Shown here one piece after another: positions 11,539 through 24,371 of a stretch of DNA of 64,000 bases. Both the position numbers and the translations under genes were made by a program. The notes below the pieces were generated by a model. That model was not told the origin of the DNA. It made no database searches and saw only the letters and a list, made by a program, of their open reading frames with translations. The first letter of the stretch is position 1; every line of letters begins with the position of its first letter. Origin of the DNA: Symbiodinium natans (Eukaryota; Sar; Dinophyceae; Suessiales; Symbiodiniaceae); the NCBI GenBank assembly GCA_905221605.1, contig CAJNDS010000516.1, forward strand, positions 56,925 to 120,924, written 5' to 3'.

Positions 11539-11630
11539 TCGGGTTTCCGAAATTCGGGGTACTGTACCTTACTAAAAGGGAGTCCGATTATTTTGGGGTT
11601 TATGTTAGGGGTCCCCGATTGTCGGAAACC
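11539..11630. mobile_element. MITE-like inverted-repeat element, copy 2
   Basis: The left arm GGGTTTCCGAAATTCGGGG matches in reverse complement the right arm CCCCGATTGTCGGAAACCCC. The centre AAGGGAGTCCGATTATTTTG followed by GGGTTTATG aligns with the other copies. Confidence 0.6.
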
Positions 11631-11891
11631 CCCAAGAATCTCTGACAGTGGTTTCATTCCGTCGAAGAATGCTCCCGGTTGTTGGCAGGGGCCGAAATTC
11701 CCAAGTCCCAGCACCCTGAACCCAAACTCAGCATGTTGAGTCCACTACCAACACAGATGCTGAAACTCAGCGAGCCTATGAAGATCCACTTAGAACAAAA
11801 GTATGTGCCTTGTTGGGTCTCGTTTGTAACGATGAACGAGCACTTGAAACGCTCCTCTACGTTAGATGAGCCCCCCCCATTAACATTCTAA

Positions 11892-11993
11892 CACCTAAAC
11901 CCTAAACCCTGAACCCTTAACCCTAAACCTGATAAACCCTAAACCCTAAACCTTATAAACCCTAAACCCTGAACCCTAAACCCTAAACCCTTT
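11892..11993 (+). repeat. Interstitial CCCTAAA tract, interrupted
   Basis: About a dozen units with CCCTGAA, CCCTTAA and inserted GATAAA/TTATAAA spacers. A short TTTAGGG tract in the opposite orientation lies at 12077-12098. Confidence 0.9.
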
Positions 11994-11999
11994 AAAAAT

Positions 12000-13940
12000 C
12001 CCTGAACCTCAGGAGCCCCAAGAGCGGCGGATGCACTCCATGCCATCCCTGAGGACAGGGCGGAGAGTTCAGGGCTGTTTTAGGGTTTAGGGTTTGGGAG
12101 GCTTTTTGGGGGCTAGTGCCCAGCTGGGGTCCAGGGCCCATGCGACAAGGCTGGTTGAAGTGCGTTGAAGTCTTCAACCCGGACCTCCGACTCAAAGCCT
12201 TCTAAAGTGACTTCAAGGTTCTGAGCAAGCAAGTCTACCAGAGGCTCACGAAAAGCGAGGCGGCGTTGCCTCGACGAGCGGCCTGGTCCCAAGAATATCC
12301 AGCCCGGTGCTATCTGGTACCGGGGTGGTATCTGGTGGATGAGCCGAGTAGAACTCATAGTGAGGTTCGAATACCGCCACGGTTGTCGGTTGCAGCATGC
12401 AATTACCCTGTTTATGCAGCAAAGTATTGCCACATCTCACATCACCCGGAGAAGTTCCACAGTTCCACAGTTCAACGCTTCAGACTCTCCAGGCCTCTAA
12501 GCCGCCGCAGCGTCGGCACAGCGACAAAGAAGAGCGGGCTCGCAGCGTTCTCAGAGATGTGAAGGTGTGATGTCCACAGGCATGCGCAGACACGGAACCG
12601 GTACTTGCCGTTGGGGCATGGCGTAGTTACGCAGATTTCCCCGAGGCACAAGCAGCACGGTGGTTCCGACTCTCACATGGCCGCGCCCTGTGGAGAAGGC
12701 TACATGCATGCGCAGGGCTTCCCGGCAGTCTCACCAAACCGAACCGAAGCCGCCCGCACCATAAATTTTTAAAGCCTATGCGACCCACCTCGGCCTGGGC
12801 CTGTCCAGCGGCGAGGCAACCGCAACTGGGGTGTGAAGGTGCTGTTAGGCTTCACGGGTTTGAGAGGCTTCCCTTGTGGGGATCCTGTTGTAACACGCAG
12901 GCTCATGTCTGGACCCCAAATGTGGGTGGTAGAACAAGAAAAACAAGCAGGAGAGGGGTGGGTGGGAGAGGGTGGGTGGCCGAGAGGGGATGAGGTCCTG
13001 CTTTATGCTACCAAGACACCTATGGCCCGAGGCCTCGGCGGACATGCCGGGAGTGATTCCCAATGGTCTCCGATGGTCTCCCAATTCCTGCAGGCACATC
13101 CGTCGACGCGCAGTTCATCACCCTTTGCAGCGCCAAGGCCCGGCTATCAACAACACTGTGATAACACCCTTGCTCTGACGAGCTAGACTGGCTCCAAGCT
13201 GCATATGAACGATCCACATGGCACTCCATAACTCGCACATCGCGCATGCGGTCAGCGTCGAAGATCTCATCCTTTCCGCAACACGGCGAAACAATTCTCA
13301 AAGAATTGAACAGAGTCGGATCTGGCCAGGCTCCACGACCCCCGACGCCCTGTGAAGAGCCCATATAAAACTTCACGAACATCCCAAACGACAAGATCCC
13401 TCCAGCTCTCGCAAGCCCTCGAGAGTCCTCGGCTCCGTGTTACTCCTTTGAGGAACTTTCGCATTCAGCCCCCAAACCAAGATACGGCTCATAAAGGGGC
13501 CCTTTTCTGCCAAGGCCTCGGAGGCGGCGCAGCGACACTCGGAGCGGTTCCGAGGTGCCTGGCATATTGGGTGCAAGGGAGTGCAAGGGTTGGCTCTGAG
13601 CCGGAGGATGGGATTGTTTCGCGATTGGCTGGCAGCAGTTTGCGTTAAGCGCTTACGTAGTGGAAACTTCACTGTTTGTGACGTGTGATGTTTTCGAGTT
13701 TGAGTTTCAGGGCTCACTCCAGCGTCATTATGGCTTGCTTTGTGGCACGTGTCGTTGGCTACTGAAAGCATTGGGCGATCAGCCTTGCTCGAGGGCATAC
13801 GGCTGCAGTGGGAAGTTGTGCCATGTTTTGAATCCGCGTTCGATGTCGCTGGCAGGCGTACTGCATACATTCAACAATTGAGGTAAAGGCAGCGGGCGCA
13901 GAAAGGAAGAGCAACGCGCCCCCCCCCCCGCCCCCCACCC
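12000..13940. other. No gene recognised
   Basis: There are ORFs of up to 165 codons on both strands (for example 12113-12433 minus and 13373-13870 minus) without recognisable motifs. A poly-C tract lies at 13919-13945. Confidence 0.4.
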
Positions 13941-13950
13941 ACCCAAAAAA

Positions 13951-15512
13951 GTGCCGGCGGGGTCAGGGGTACTGCGGGAAGGGGGGTACCTCCTTCACGC
14001 TTCCCAGACCTTCGGCCCGAGGCTTCGGCGGATGTCTTATGAGAGCCTCTCATCCTGCACGTGTGAGTCAGGCCTCCCTCCCGTCCAGCGAGGAAGTCCC
14101 TGGTCTTCAGGCTCTGAGAGCTTTGCTGCGAACTTCTGCACGGGTGGAGAGCCGACGAAATCTGCCGAATCCCAGGAGGCCTTCTTTAGAATTTGCTCCG
14201 CGAGCCGCAGCGAAGTATGCCAGCTCCTCAACCGTGGGCTTGGCGAGGGAAAGGCCGTCTTTCGGCTCTTCGGTGGGCCCTCCCTATTCCCTAGGCCGTC
14301 TATAGCACCACTAAGGGCAAAATCACAGCCACAGGGCGCAAGTGAACGCAGCAATTTAGCCTTGGTGGGATTTGATGCCCAGGCCGCCCGGGTATGGACA
14401 GCCGCCAGTTCGACAAGTTTTGTCGCGAAGCAGGATACATCGATGCTAAGTCGTGGCCTGTGGCTCCAAGCACTGAAGCTGTGCTCTGCCTCGCGGTTTG
14501 TCACGATTCAAGATGCCACGGGTCAACTCCCAGAGGCAAGAGAGCTAGACAAAAACATTTTTTCGTGCAGTGGCAGCCAAGGTTCACCACAGCGGATGCG
14601 GATCTGCTGTTCACGACTATCACGCCGGGCTCCCAGCACGTCGACGACAGCAGAGAAAGAGAACGAACGAGAGCAATGCATGCACAGCCGCAAATGTGCC
14701 AATGCACAGCAGACTCTGAATCCTTTTTGCAGGGCTCGGGGCCCGCGGCGACTGAGCTCCGGGCAGTTCGAGGCCGCCTTGAGGCAGACACGGGCGGAAC
14801 AACGGGGAGGGGTGGTTCTGAAGGGTTCATGGAGTGGGTTTACGTCCCCTGTGTCCGTGGGATACCCCGGTTCTTGCGAGGCTACTGGCAGACCGAAAGC
14901 GTTTGTCCTTGGACTCTGTGTTCGCCAAGGCGCTTCGCAAACACTTGGTGAGTTTCTTAGATTGACGCCATGCGGACTTCCCGCAGGTGAAGAAGTTGGC
15001 TGCATCGTTCGCGCCTTAGTGCGAGGATGGTGTTCTGGCGTTCTGAACTCCAGCCCCATTGGATTCATCGGATGGCCCATGTCAAGGAGCGCCGAGGGAT
15101 GCGTGGAGCGACGGCCAGAATGTCCAGGAAGATGACTCAGATTTGCAGCTTCTGGGCAAGGGCTCGAAGGCTTTTCCGGTGCTCCCTCAAAGGATGAGAG
15201 ACATTTATGGCATTTCTGGGCTGAGACTGTGAGCAGCGGTTGAAGACCGTTTGGGCTCCTGGGGTTGGGTTCCAATGTGAGATGGGTTTTAGATCCTTGG
15301 GTTTGCATGTGGCCAATGCAATGCCGCAATGGCAACGCGCAGTTCTGCGCCTTCGGGTTCGGGTCTGTGCGGTTCATGTAGCTGGCTCTAGTTTTTATAC
15401 ATTGTGCTGATGTGGTAGCTCCAATCATGAAGGCAAACTTTCTATCTTCCTGACGCTGCGATGTTTTGATAGCTCGTGTCGCCATCTCTGCCCAATCGGT
15501 AAGCAGCCGCAA
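13951..15512. other. Region with long overlapping open frames on both strands, coding status unclear
   Basis: A 394-codon + frame (13951-15135) overlaps minus frames of 155 codons (14037-14504) and 329 codons (14523-15512). None has a recognisable domain, transmembrane segment or repeat. The + frame is rich in Ser, Arg and Gly, as chance GC-rich frames often are. The minus frame at 14037-14504 reads somewhat more like protein (PRLRSWHTSLRLAEQILKKA). One of these may be a gene, but I cannot decide which. Confidence 0.25.
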
Positions 15513-15519
15513 GGCTGTC

Positions 15520-18420
15520 GAAGTTCACAGTCCTGAGTTGGAGTTGGGATTCTTCCGAAGCACCTGGCTCCCAGGCAGCACCAGCCTGCCTGAACCTGCG
15601 CCACAGGCTCAGCAACCAGCATGCAGGCCCCAGATGCGCAGCAGCTGGAAGAGTGCTAGGACTGCTGGAGCGCATGGTGCAGCCACTCCAGCTGCACTTG
15701 GCCTACACACAATGCCAAGGCAGCGCAGTCGTGCGCAGAGCTCGCCGCCCAGCGATGGTCGGGGGCCTGCTTCTCGTGAGGCTTGGGAACTGACAAAGTG
15801 GATGACGCTTCATTGAACCACCAATTGTCGTGTCAGACATGTGAAGTCGCGGCAACGGCCCCAACATACGGTGCCACGTCAGGGGTGGTTCTATCCGCTG
15901 GACAACGGATACCTTCCCAGTGTCAAACGCCACAGCAAGCGCCCCGGATGAGCCACAGCTTAAATCAGCTTAATCCTGCATGAGAGGTGGTGCCATGACA
16001 TGACGAGCAGAACTTAACACTCAAACTCTTTGTTTTGCATGTGCCAGGCCTTGGAGTGGATGGTGCTGAGCGGGAGCCCATTCCTGAGCCGAAATCTTGA
16101 ACGTGAGAGCCGACAGCAACTCAGTACCACAAAAAGCTCAGTAGATTCCCTAGGCACCAAACGGCGAGAACGGTTTTTTCGGCGTAGACGCCGAACAGGG
16201 TAAGACGCATCAAACGCGTTCCAAGATCACCGGGAGCACATCCAAAAGGACCACGTTAAACCTAAAGCGCTCCGCTTGAAGCTACTGTATGCTCTAAAGC
16301 TCGCAAGCGGAACCGAGTGCAAATGACACCTGTTGCACTCCGGGGTCTTTCGTTAAACCGACGTACGGCTAACAATCCAACTTGCGCAGTCGGGTCACGT
16401 TTTACGAGCTCCTGCCGGCCCCACGTGCGATATCCTCCTCGAACGGGGAACAGGTATACCGGTATACCCCTAATTGTGCACAAACGGAGGGTTGGATAAC
16501 CACGAGCTAATTAATTGGCAATTAAAGTCATGCAATCGACGCGTATGCTTTTCTGCATCGAGGCATCGTTTTGATGCCAACAGCCGTGCGCCATGGAAAG
16601 AGATCATGTGATGTGTAAAATTTCTACCCACAGCGGCGTGATGCCTTGTTATTGCACTGAATGCCCAATGCGGGGAAGCTGCTGTAGGCTGTTTAAGGGC
16701 TTCCAGCGGACTGTCGGCGCCGTGGCGCATGCTCTGGAGTGGCCCGAGATGGCCTGAGAGGTGATGCGATACTGGCGGCGGTACCGGCGGCACCTCTTTT
16801 TTTGTACAAGTAAGTGACAGTATGTGTCCATTCGGATGTTCACGGTTGCGTCGCCGAAGCGTTTAGGAAACTTTAGGCGGTAACGATGCTGCTTGCAGGG
16901 TTGGGGTCTAGCATGTCCCGAGGTTGTTACTCGACAGCTTCGTGAGCTTCTGCTGGGCGCGCAGCTGAGTGCATTGAGTGCCCACAAGGGCCAGTACTTG
17001 CAAAGAAGCATAGGCGTGGTTTCGTGTGACATCATCCCATGTTTGACCTCAGAATGTTTGACAAGCCCCTAAGATGGTCACGCTGTTGTCATGTTCGAAT
17101 CGCAGGGGAAGCCTGATATGAGCAATCGCGACTTCTTGCGTCTTTGCCAGAACCTCAGATGCATCCCCGCAGCGTGAGTTCGATGATTCAACTTCAATTG
17201 TGAGGGGCAATGCTTGTCAGTCAGAGTGTCGAAGAAAGCCACTACACAAGATGGTTCGCAGAGGTCGCGACTGTCGGCTTCTGAGCAGCAGGCCGCACAG
17301 TTCGGTTGCATAGTTACCTAAGCAGTTGCAGTTTGGGTGTGACGATACCAATGTTACACCATTGCTGTTGTTCTCCAACATGGCACATGTGTCCTCCCAA
17401 TGTGGTGTCCTCTTGCCTTTCCAGGAGGTCAAGGTTCAACATATTCGGTAGCCTGTGAGGTTTGCATCGTGTCTCAATGCCACAAAAACAAGAGTGCAGG
17501 ATGTGCTCACTTGCTCTGATGTTCGAGAAATAGTCCAACTATTTCTGCCACAGGTTTACAGCCTTGGACGCCGACCTCCTGTTTGTGAAGGCTTGGCTGT
17601 CGAGCTACTGCTGCAGGTTTCGGCATGAGGTGAGGCAAGACTGATATGCGCCAGCCAGAAGTAAAACCGGTTAAAGTAGCTCGAAGTTCTTTCATTACGT
17701 TCAGGTGCTTCCAAAGGGGCAGCGCCGGCTCAAGTTCGAGGACTTTGAGGTGCAATGAGACAACAACACAGAATTCTGTCTCTCTCTGTGTGTGTGTGTG
17801 CGACTTGCGAAAGGCAAATCAAAGTGCAGTGGCATGCAGAGACTGCTTGTGGGTTCTGAGCGTTCCACTGTTCGGGCCGTTTTCTACTGTGTGACGCATC
17901 ACGTCGTGCACGCTGGAACGGGCGTGTGCTCAGAAGTCGTGCTGCAGGTTGCTTTGATGGACGCAGCAGTGAGAAAGAAAGTCTCAGAGAGTGGCGCGCT
18001 TGGTTTTGGCGGGGAGTGCAAAGGTCTTGGAGTACTGAGTACCTAGACATCATCATGATGCCAGATTGCTGAGCCGTGGGAATAGGTGCCACATTGAGTA
18101 ATTGCTGTCAGTTCTTGTTGCTTTTCGACGTGTTGCATTTTGGGACAAGCAAGCTAGCCCAAAGCCCGTCAAAGCTCATCAAAGCCCGGCAAAGTGCAGC
18201 AAAGCCCAGCAGAGCTGGACACCTGCACGCTCAGGTGACATTCGCCGAGCCATTGCGTTTTGCCACGGTCCTTTCGCAGAGACCTTAGCCTTCACGCTTG
18301 CCAGTGCTCATAAGAGTTTGATCAAGCTCTGCTTGCCGATAGTCACAGCTGGAATTGCGGTGGCGAGTAGCATAGCTTTTCCGGGGGGAAGACAACTGCA
18401 GCTCTACTACCTGTAGATCG
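15520..18420. other. No gene recognised
   Basis: Only short ORFs without motifs are present. An 11-bp-like AAAGCCC(A/G)GC repeat lies near 18155-18215, and a short (GT)n near 17780-17800. Confidence 0.4.
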
Positions 18421-18499
18421 TTGCCATCTTCCGGTCCAGACAAGACTTCAGTGTGACATCCTGCATGCAATCAATCGCAAGAATCTTTGAGTTAGACAA

Positions 18500-18748
18500 A
18501 CACAAGGAATCAGGTTGCAGACGCAAAAGCAACGAGACAATGTTGCATGGGCGTCAAGACTTCTCCGCCATGAGGTGCAAGCTACAGAGGCTGATACCGT
18601 TCGCCTTCATGACGACATCAGCAGCTACACAGGCCAGTTGCTTACACGCGAAGCCACACGCGAAGCCACGCGCGATGCCACTGGCAGCATTGTGTCTTCT
18701 ACCACTTGGAGTGCGGGACAGCAACAAACTGGCCTGACATCCATGTAG
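18500..18748 (+). CDS. Possible coiled-coil exon
   Basis: The frame starting at 18515 reads RLLRHEVQATEADTVRLHDD and then TREATREATRDATG. It resembles charged coiled coil with a short threonine-arginine-glutamate repeat at about 18655-18690. There are no clear neighbours or splice partners. Confidence 0.2.
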   Translation, partial: TQGIRLQTQKQRDNVAWASRLLRHEVQATEADTVRLHDDISSYTGQLLTREATREATRDATGSIVSSTTWSAGQQQTGLTSM

Positions 18749-18749
18749 G

Positions 18750-20900
18750 TTGTTGTTTTGCAAGTTCAGCGTCTAGATTTTCCAGGGTTGGTGTTTTGTT
18801 TTGGCATTATTGTTCTGCTTTATTCACAACTTATAGTACTTATTCTCAAAAAAGCAATATTAGTAGTAAAAAACAGAGTTATGCTGTTACCAATGTTCTT
18901 CTTGCTGTTAATAGTAGATGTAGTTGTAGTTGTGGTTATAGCGTCAAGACATGGCAGTAGTCTTGCGATTCAAACACCGATCTCCGAAGTGATGCATGCA
19001 CCAGAGCTCTTGTCTACAGTGTTCAGTTCGCCACATTCCTGTCAGTGGGAAGCTGCCCTCATATTGCGACATCATCCTGCACGCAAGACGCTCTGCACAT
19101 CCTTTGACAAGCCGCACGCCAGGCACTCACGTGCATGGAGGGCCCGAGCCAGCATCCCAGATCGGCATGAGAGTTGCTGGATCAGCTAGGGCCAAATCTC
19201 TAACGAAGGGCTTCAGAGAACTGACATGGGCATCTCAGGTCAGGAGGCTTGGGATTCGGCACGGTGGCGCAGATATGGCAGTCCCAGCACGTTTTCAGTG
19301 GGGCATGTGTTGCATCCTTTGCAATCTGGGGTCTAGGATATTGGGGGTACCTTTTTCTTGGGTTCCTTGTTATAAGGGGTCCTTATTCAGAGGGGATCCG
19401 ACTATTTGGCGGTCTATAGTAGTCCCTTATTATCCTAAACCCCCATCCCCTGCCGGCTCCGCATTGTGCTTTGCCAAGTAAAAAGCTGCAAGAGATTGAA
19501 AGATGCCGCCACTGGGCATCTTGCAGAACAAGCCGAGAGATGTGCACTGAGCTGCTTGGCACCCTGTGCCCAGGTGATGGCACCTCGGCCAGTGGAACCT
19601 GGTGGCAGTGAGCCTCCACTGGCAGTCCTAGCAACTGTTGACTTAGACGAGCTGGGATGGTCAAACCATGCTGCCAAGGGCGTTTTCTCTCCGTTAGTGC
19701 TGGCCCTGCGGCGATGCTGATGCAGCTGCGAGGCCGATCCGAATCGCAGGCCACAAGCTTGTATAGGCAAGCACTTTCAAGATTCGAATCGGCCGCATGT
19801 TGTTAACATAAGCCTCCATTCGACACATTCGATGGGGTTAAGCCACCGGGAGCCCTGTGAGTCTTTGTCAAGATCCAGGTTTCGTGGGACAAACTTAATG
19901 AAGATGAAATTCTGGGAGCTCCCTGGACCTCCCTACAAACTCTTTGGATCGAATCAGCATAGGGATGATCTTCTCTGCCGGCTTCAGGAGAGGTCGGCTG
20001 TAGGATCATCCAGTAGGATTCATAGGTTTCTCAAAGATCTCCACTGGCAAAGCCAAGGAGTGCTTGCTTAAGCCAAGCTGCTACAACAGCAACCATACCA
20101 CAAGCATGTCAAGCAACTGGCAGTGGCAACATGGGGCAACTGGTAGAAGATTAGTTGAAGGATGCCAAAGATAGGCCAAAGAGCTACAGGGTACACGGCA
20201 TACCTTTTGATGTGTCGATGCTCTAGATTGTGTACAACGGATCGGAGCACCTCCTCAAGTCATCACATTTTGCCTTTGGCATTGACCTGGCAAACTTATG
20301 GGTCCATGCCCTGTACACATGGGACGGTGCTGCAGGAAGGAAGCTGACTGTGTGACCTGTTTAGTATCGTACTGAGTTCCAGATCAGCAGGACAACTGGC
20401 TACCTTGCTGAAGCAGAACATTATAGCGTCCGCCAGTAGTTGCGCACACAAGTTGCATGCGGGTGCTCAATCCGAACAGCTGCTTTGAAAGTTCCAAGTA
20501 CCCTCCGAACCCTCTCGGCAAGTCTCGCCCTCATAGCAAGCAAAGTCAGAGAGAGAGAGAGAGTTCCGGGTGCACCGCAATCAGGTTGAGTAATGCTCAG
20601 GTCATAGTGGCGAAGGCGTTCGGTGTTTCGTGCAGATGGAGTCACGGGATGTCGATGACGCATGAGTGAAGGCCATGCACACCCATGCGACACCTGACAC
20701 ATCAGGCTCGCTGTTTTGCAGCAACATCTGTTGCCAGTCGAGAAGATGTTCGCCATTGACTTGACTTGTGGCAGAGAGCATGGGGCACTCAACAAATTGT
20801 GCAGCGGTCTCCAGGCTGAGACATCCGGTGAACCTGTCCAAGCGGCTTAACAAGCTGCCAAAGGTAATGAGACATCGGGGCTGACCCGACGCCAATCAGA
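18750..20900. other. Mostly no gene; possible short + strand ORF at 19466-19720
   Basis: The frame 19466-19720 (84 codons, ending VFSPLVLALRRC) is open on the + strand but overlaps open minus frames. Nothing else recognisable is seen except MITE-like copy 3 at about 19331-19446. Confidence 0.3.
19331..19446. mobile_element. MITE-like inverted-repeat element, copy 3
   Basis: The left end CTAGGATATTGGGGGTACC pairs in reverse complement with the right end CCCTTATTATCCTAAACCCC. The centre GGGGATCCGACTATTTGGCG followed by GTCTATAG aligns with the other copies. Confidence 0.55.
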
Positions 20901-20928
20901 GTTCGCTCCTGCAGAAAGAGCACTGCTG

Positions 20929-21254
20929 CTGTTGTTGTCCTTATTGTCCTTGTTGTTCTTGTCGTTCTTGTCGTTCTTGTCGTTCCTGTCGTTCCTGTCG
21001 TTCTTGTTGTTCTTGTTGTTCTTATTGTTCTTGTTGTTCTTGTTGTTCTTGTTGTTCTTTTTGTTCTTGTTGTTCTTGTTGTTCTTGTTGTTCTTGTTGT
21101 TCGTGTTGTTCTTGTTGTTCTTGTTGTTCGTGTTGTTCTTGTTGTTCTTGTTGTTCTTGTTGTTCTTGCTGTTCTTGCTGTTCTTGTTGTTCTTGTTGTT
21201 CTTGTTGTTCTTGTTGTTCTTGTTGTTCTTGTTGTTCTTGTTGTTCTTGTTGTA
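20929..21254. repeat. 9-bp microsatellite (TTGTTGTTC)n
   Basis: About 36 units of TTGTTGTTC with scattered point variants (TCG, TGC) toward the left end. The Leu/Phe frame on + and the Asn/Lys and Glu/Gln frames on - are artefacts. Confidence 0.95.
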
Positions 21255-21775
21255 GGACATCGGACATTGTGTTGCTGCGCACTTCTTCTTGGCTCTGTTG
21301 AACACTTCTGTAGGCTATGTCAGCATCTTGCAACATGGCGCAGAGTGTCTCTGTGCAAACATGTCTTCGACCTACTTGCCGTCCATGGCACCACCGTAAT
21401 TTCGATGGGTCAGGTGTTGTAGCTGCTTCCATGCGACACAACGGATGAAAGATGTGCTGGTATGGAGCCGGCTACATTGCCAGCATAAGCTAGTTACTGC
21501 AGTCGTGGACACTGCTACTGAGGCTGCAAATGCAGGCAGCTGGAACTAGCTTTTCTGGCCATGGCATGGCAGAGTTGTCAGCATGTCAGAAGGCTATGCG
21601 GCTATGCCTCCACGACAACAGGCCCGGGCTGTCGTGGGCACCGATCCGGACTTTAGGTTTGGTCCGGATTGCGAACGTAGGCGATGACGCTAGGGCTGGA
21701 TGCGCGTTTGGGATCTTGGAGTCGCGTCCCGAACGAATCAGCTCCGACACGGAAAGAAGCTGCGTGTAGGCCAAG

Positions 21776-21854
21776 CTCGAAGCCTCGAAGCCTCGAAGCC
21801 TCGAAGCCTCGAAGCCTCGAAGCCTCGAAGCCTCGAAGCCTCGAAGCCTCGAAG
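21776..21854. repeat. 8-bp tandem repeat (TCGAAGCC)n
   Basis: Ten near-perfect copies of an 8-bp unit. All frames stay open, giving an 8-residue peptide repeat (EASKPRSL) on +. The flanking frames carry no recognised domain. Confidence 0.95.
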
Positions 21855-22332
21855 CACAAGAAGCACGCCCTGGTGTCTTCAACTTTTGAGGCGCGTTCTG
21901 CGAGCCAGAGCTTGCCGATCTGGCAGCTGGAGCTGCAGAGGTGCGTCTTGCTTTTCGAGGTAGATTTTGAGATGACACTCCCCCGATGCGTGCTCGAAAG
22001 AGGCTGCGTGGCACCCCCCTACCCCATCTCCCAATATGGGGCAGTCGGACGTTGGAGTCCGTGCAAGTTCTCCGGAGATGAGATGAATTTCAGCTCAACC
22101 GCCCTTTAAAGGTTCTGATGGTGCATGTTGGGACTGATGGCGCAGGAGTCAACCCCAAACTCTCAGCTCCCAGGTTTTTCGACACTTGGGCACAAGGCGA
22201 GAAGCCAAGCATCAAGTTTTGCACGGCGGTGGCCACTCGGACAGCAGCAAAACGTACCCCAAAAACATGCGAAGCTCGGAGACATGGTTCTTTGAACATT
22301 GCAGGGCTGTGAGGGTCGGTGTTGCGCGCGTG

Positions 22333-22334
<2 letters not shown>

Positions 22335-22379
<45 letters not shown>

Positions 22380-22453
22380 TGTGTGAGTTTAGGGTTTGGG
22401 GTTTAGGGTTAGGGTTTAGGGTTTAGGGTTCAGGGTTCAGGGTTTAGGTTTAG
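22335..22453. repeat. (GT)n microsatellite running into TTTAGGG telomere-type tract
   Basis: (GT)n at 22335-22384 is followed at once by about nine TTTAGGG-type units at 22388-22453. A small CCCTAAA tract in the opposite orientation lies at 22858-22893. Confidence 0.93.
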
Positions 22454-22899
22454 GGCCGTTAAGCTTCCTGAGGCAGCGGCCATGGGACGAGGCAAAGCTG
22501 CCGAGGCCGCCTGGGATTTTGTGCGGGCCCTGCAGAGACGGAGCCTGGCCCCTTGGCCACGCCTCGAAAGCTGGATTGGGGTTTAGGCATGTTTAGAGTT
22601 TGGGATGTTATCGGGGGTTTGGGGTTCATGTGGGGTAGTTTAGGGACTTGGACTTGCGTTGAGGGGGACGTCGCCACATGCTTCGATTTCCTGCATGCCG
22701 CAAGCATGTTCTGACTGTCAGCATTAACAGTATTTAACAACCTGCGCCGTTTCAACACTGTTAGTGGCGGAGCAACAGTCGGGGTCTCGTGCGTAAACTC
22801 CGCCTTGCGATTGCAGTTCCGCCTTGTAGCTGTTTGTCAACGATGGTTACCTTAGACCCTGAAAACCCTAAACCCTAAAAACCCTAAACCCATGAGTCC

Positions 22900-24280
22900 C
22901 CAAGGACTTGGACACCTTCTTCTGCAACAGCATCTTGCAAGCCTGCTCCTCGACCAGCCGCTGGGAGCTGCCCACTTTGCTCTTGGCGGAGATGCTGGAG
23001 ACAGGCACGACCGACTGAAACAGCACTTTTCAATCTGGAGGTGCTGTTGCTAGTGTTTTTTTTCTTTGTTGGGAGGGGGGATTGGTGGTGGTTCTTCGTG
23101 GACATGGAAAATGGCACATTCTCGAGTCTGGAATACACGTACTTAGTAAAAATACTGTAGAACATGCATAGGGGCAACTGTACTGTCAAGTCAGTCTTGG
23201 CGGGAAGAATGGGATAGAACCAAACCGGAATTCTCGAAGAGTTTAGGATCTGGCGGGGGCCGCGTCTACTGATCCCCCAGATAGTCAAACCCTGTCGACC
23301 GCAGCGTGTGGTCGCCACCTTCGAAACGGGTCATCCAATCGTCGGTTTTCTCAAAGTGACAGACCCTCTCGGTGGATCTCCGTGGACGCGTGGCGAATCG
23401 TTGAAGCTGGTCATCTTTGGGCCCAAAAGTGGCCCTCTCGGCCTGGCATATGGTTGTCCTCGAAACTGTCATTTTGGCACCCTCTCGGGCCTTGCGTGTT
23501 GTGTTGGCCTCGACCTCCGGCGTTAACGCTCAGTTTTGAATCATAGGAACTGAATGCAGTCAGAAGCATCGAGCATCGTGTGACATCAAGCATCAGCAAC
23601 GCAGTCTGTGGCAAAACCTTGTGCAAGCCTTTTTGTACAAAATCTCATCTCAACATTTCGGAAAAGTTCTGGGTCCATTTCGCAAAATCGGAGAAGTTCA
23701 TTTCGCAAAAGTTCAACCTGAAGCAGCCGTGCGAACTTGCATCTCACGTTCGCGCTCGGACCTGCGGGCCTGCCGGAGGTCCTTGGCCGGACCCCGCCAG
23801 CTGGGGCATCACCATGAGTGCTTGCTCCAGGAGTTTGCCTGGCCGTCGATTTAAAGCTTCGACACTGGAGACTATTAAAGTTAAGGCTGTTAAGGCATGA
23901 GTACATTGCTGAGATGTATGATCCCGTGCGCGTGTGGTGGGGGTATTTGAGTCTTCGAAGTGTCCTTGTGTCCTCATGCCTGACAGCCGGGGAATCGTTG
24001 CGGCGTACCGGGCCTCTATCGCAGGAGCGCAAGCTGGCAACAAGCGCTCGCGCTGATGAATGAGATGGGCCGGACACGTAGCCAACCCAACGTTTTTGCC
24101 TCTTGGCTGCACGGTTCTAAAGGCAAAAGCCACGTCCTTGACAATGACTGCAGCACGCTGCAATGACGGCGATCGTGACCGCAGGAGCAGCACACTGTTT
24201 GTCCCCTTGAACCTCCAGCCCGAATCCTCCAAGAAAGGCAGGAACTCTGAGCCCCTAAGCCTGAACCCATCTGAACCCTG
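22900..24280. other. No gene recognised
   Basis: There are overlapping short ORFs on both strands. A locally repetitive segment near 23330-23510 repeats ACCCTCTCGG-type motifs, and near 23655-23720 CATTTCG(G/C)AAAA recurs. No exon pattern like that of the downstream PPR gene is seen. Confidence 0.4.
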
Positions 24281-24286
24281 TTTAAG

Positions 24287-24371
24287 GTGTATGGAGCTGC
24301 GCTCGCTTCTTGTGCAAATGGGCAGTGGGAGAGAGCGTTGGAGCTCCTGTCGGACATGCGAGGTTCGGAGG
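24287..24371 (+). CDS. PPR exon
   Basis: Reads VYGAALASCANGQWERALEL then LSDMRGSE, a near-complete PPR motif. The acceptor is tttaag. The last nucleotide g joins to gt at the start of the next exon to make Gly. Confidence 0.7.

Noticed and set aside
12318-12375. tRNA-like T-arm (GGTTCGAATACC)
   Set aside because: No acceptor stem or anticodon arm could be paired around it.
13951-15135. 394-codon + frame as a confident gene
   Set aside because: It overlaps long minus frames, has no recognisable domain, and its composition is like that of chance GC-rich frames.
20847-21441. Asn/Lys-rich and Glu/Gln-rich minus frames and a Leu/Phe + frame
   Set aside because: Artefacts of the 9-bp TTGTTGTTC repeat.
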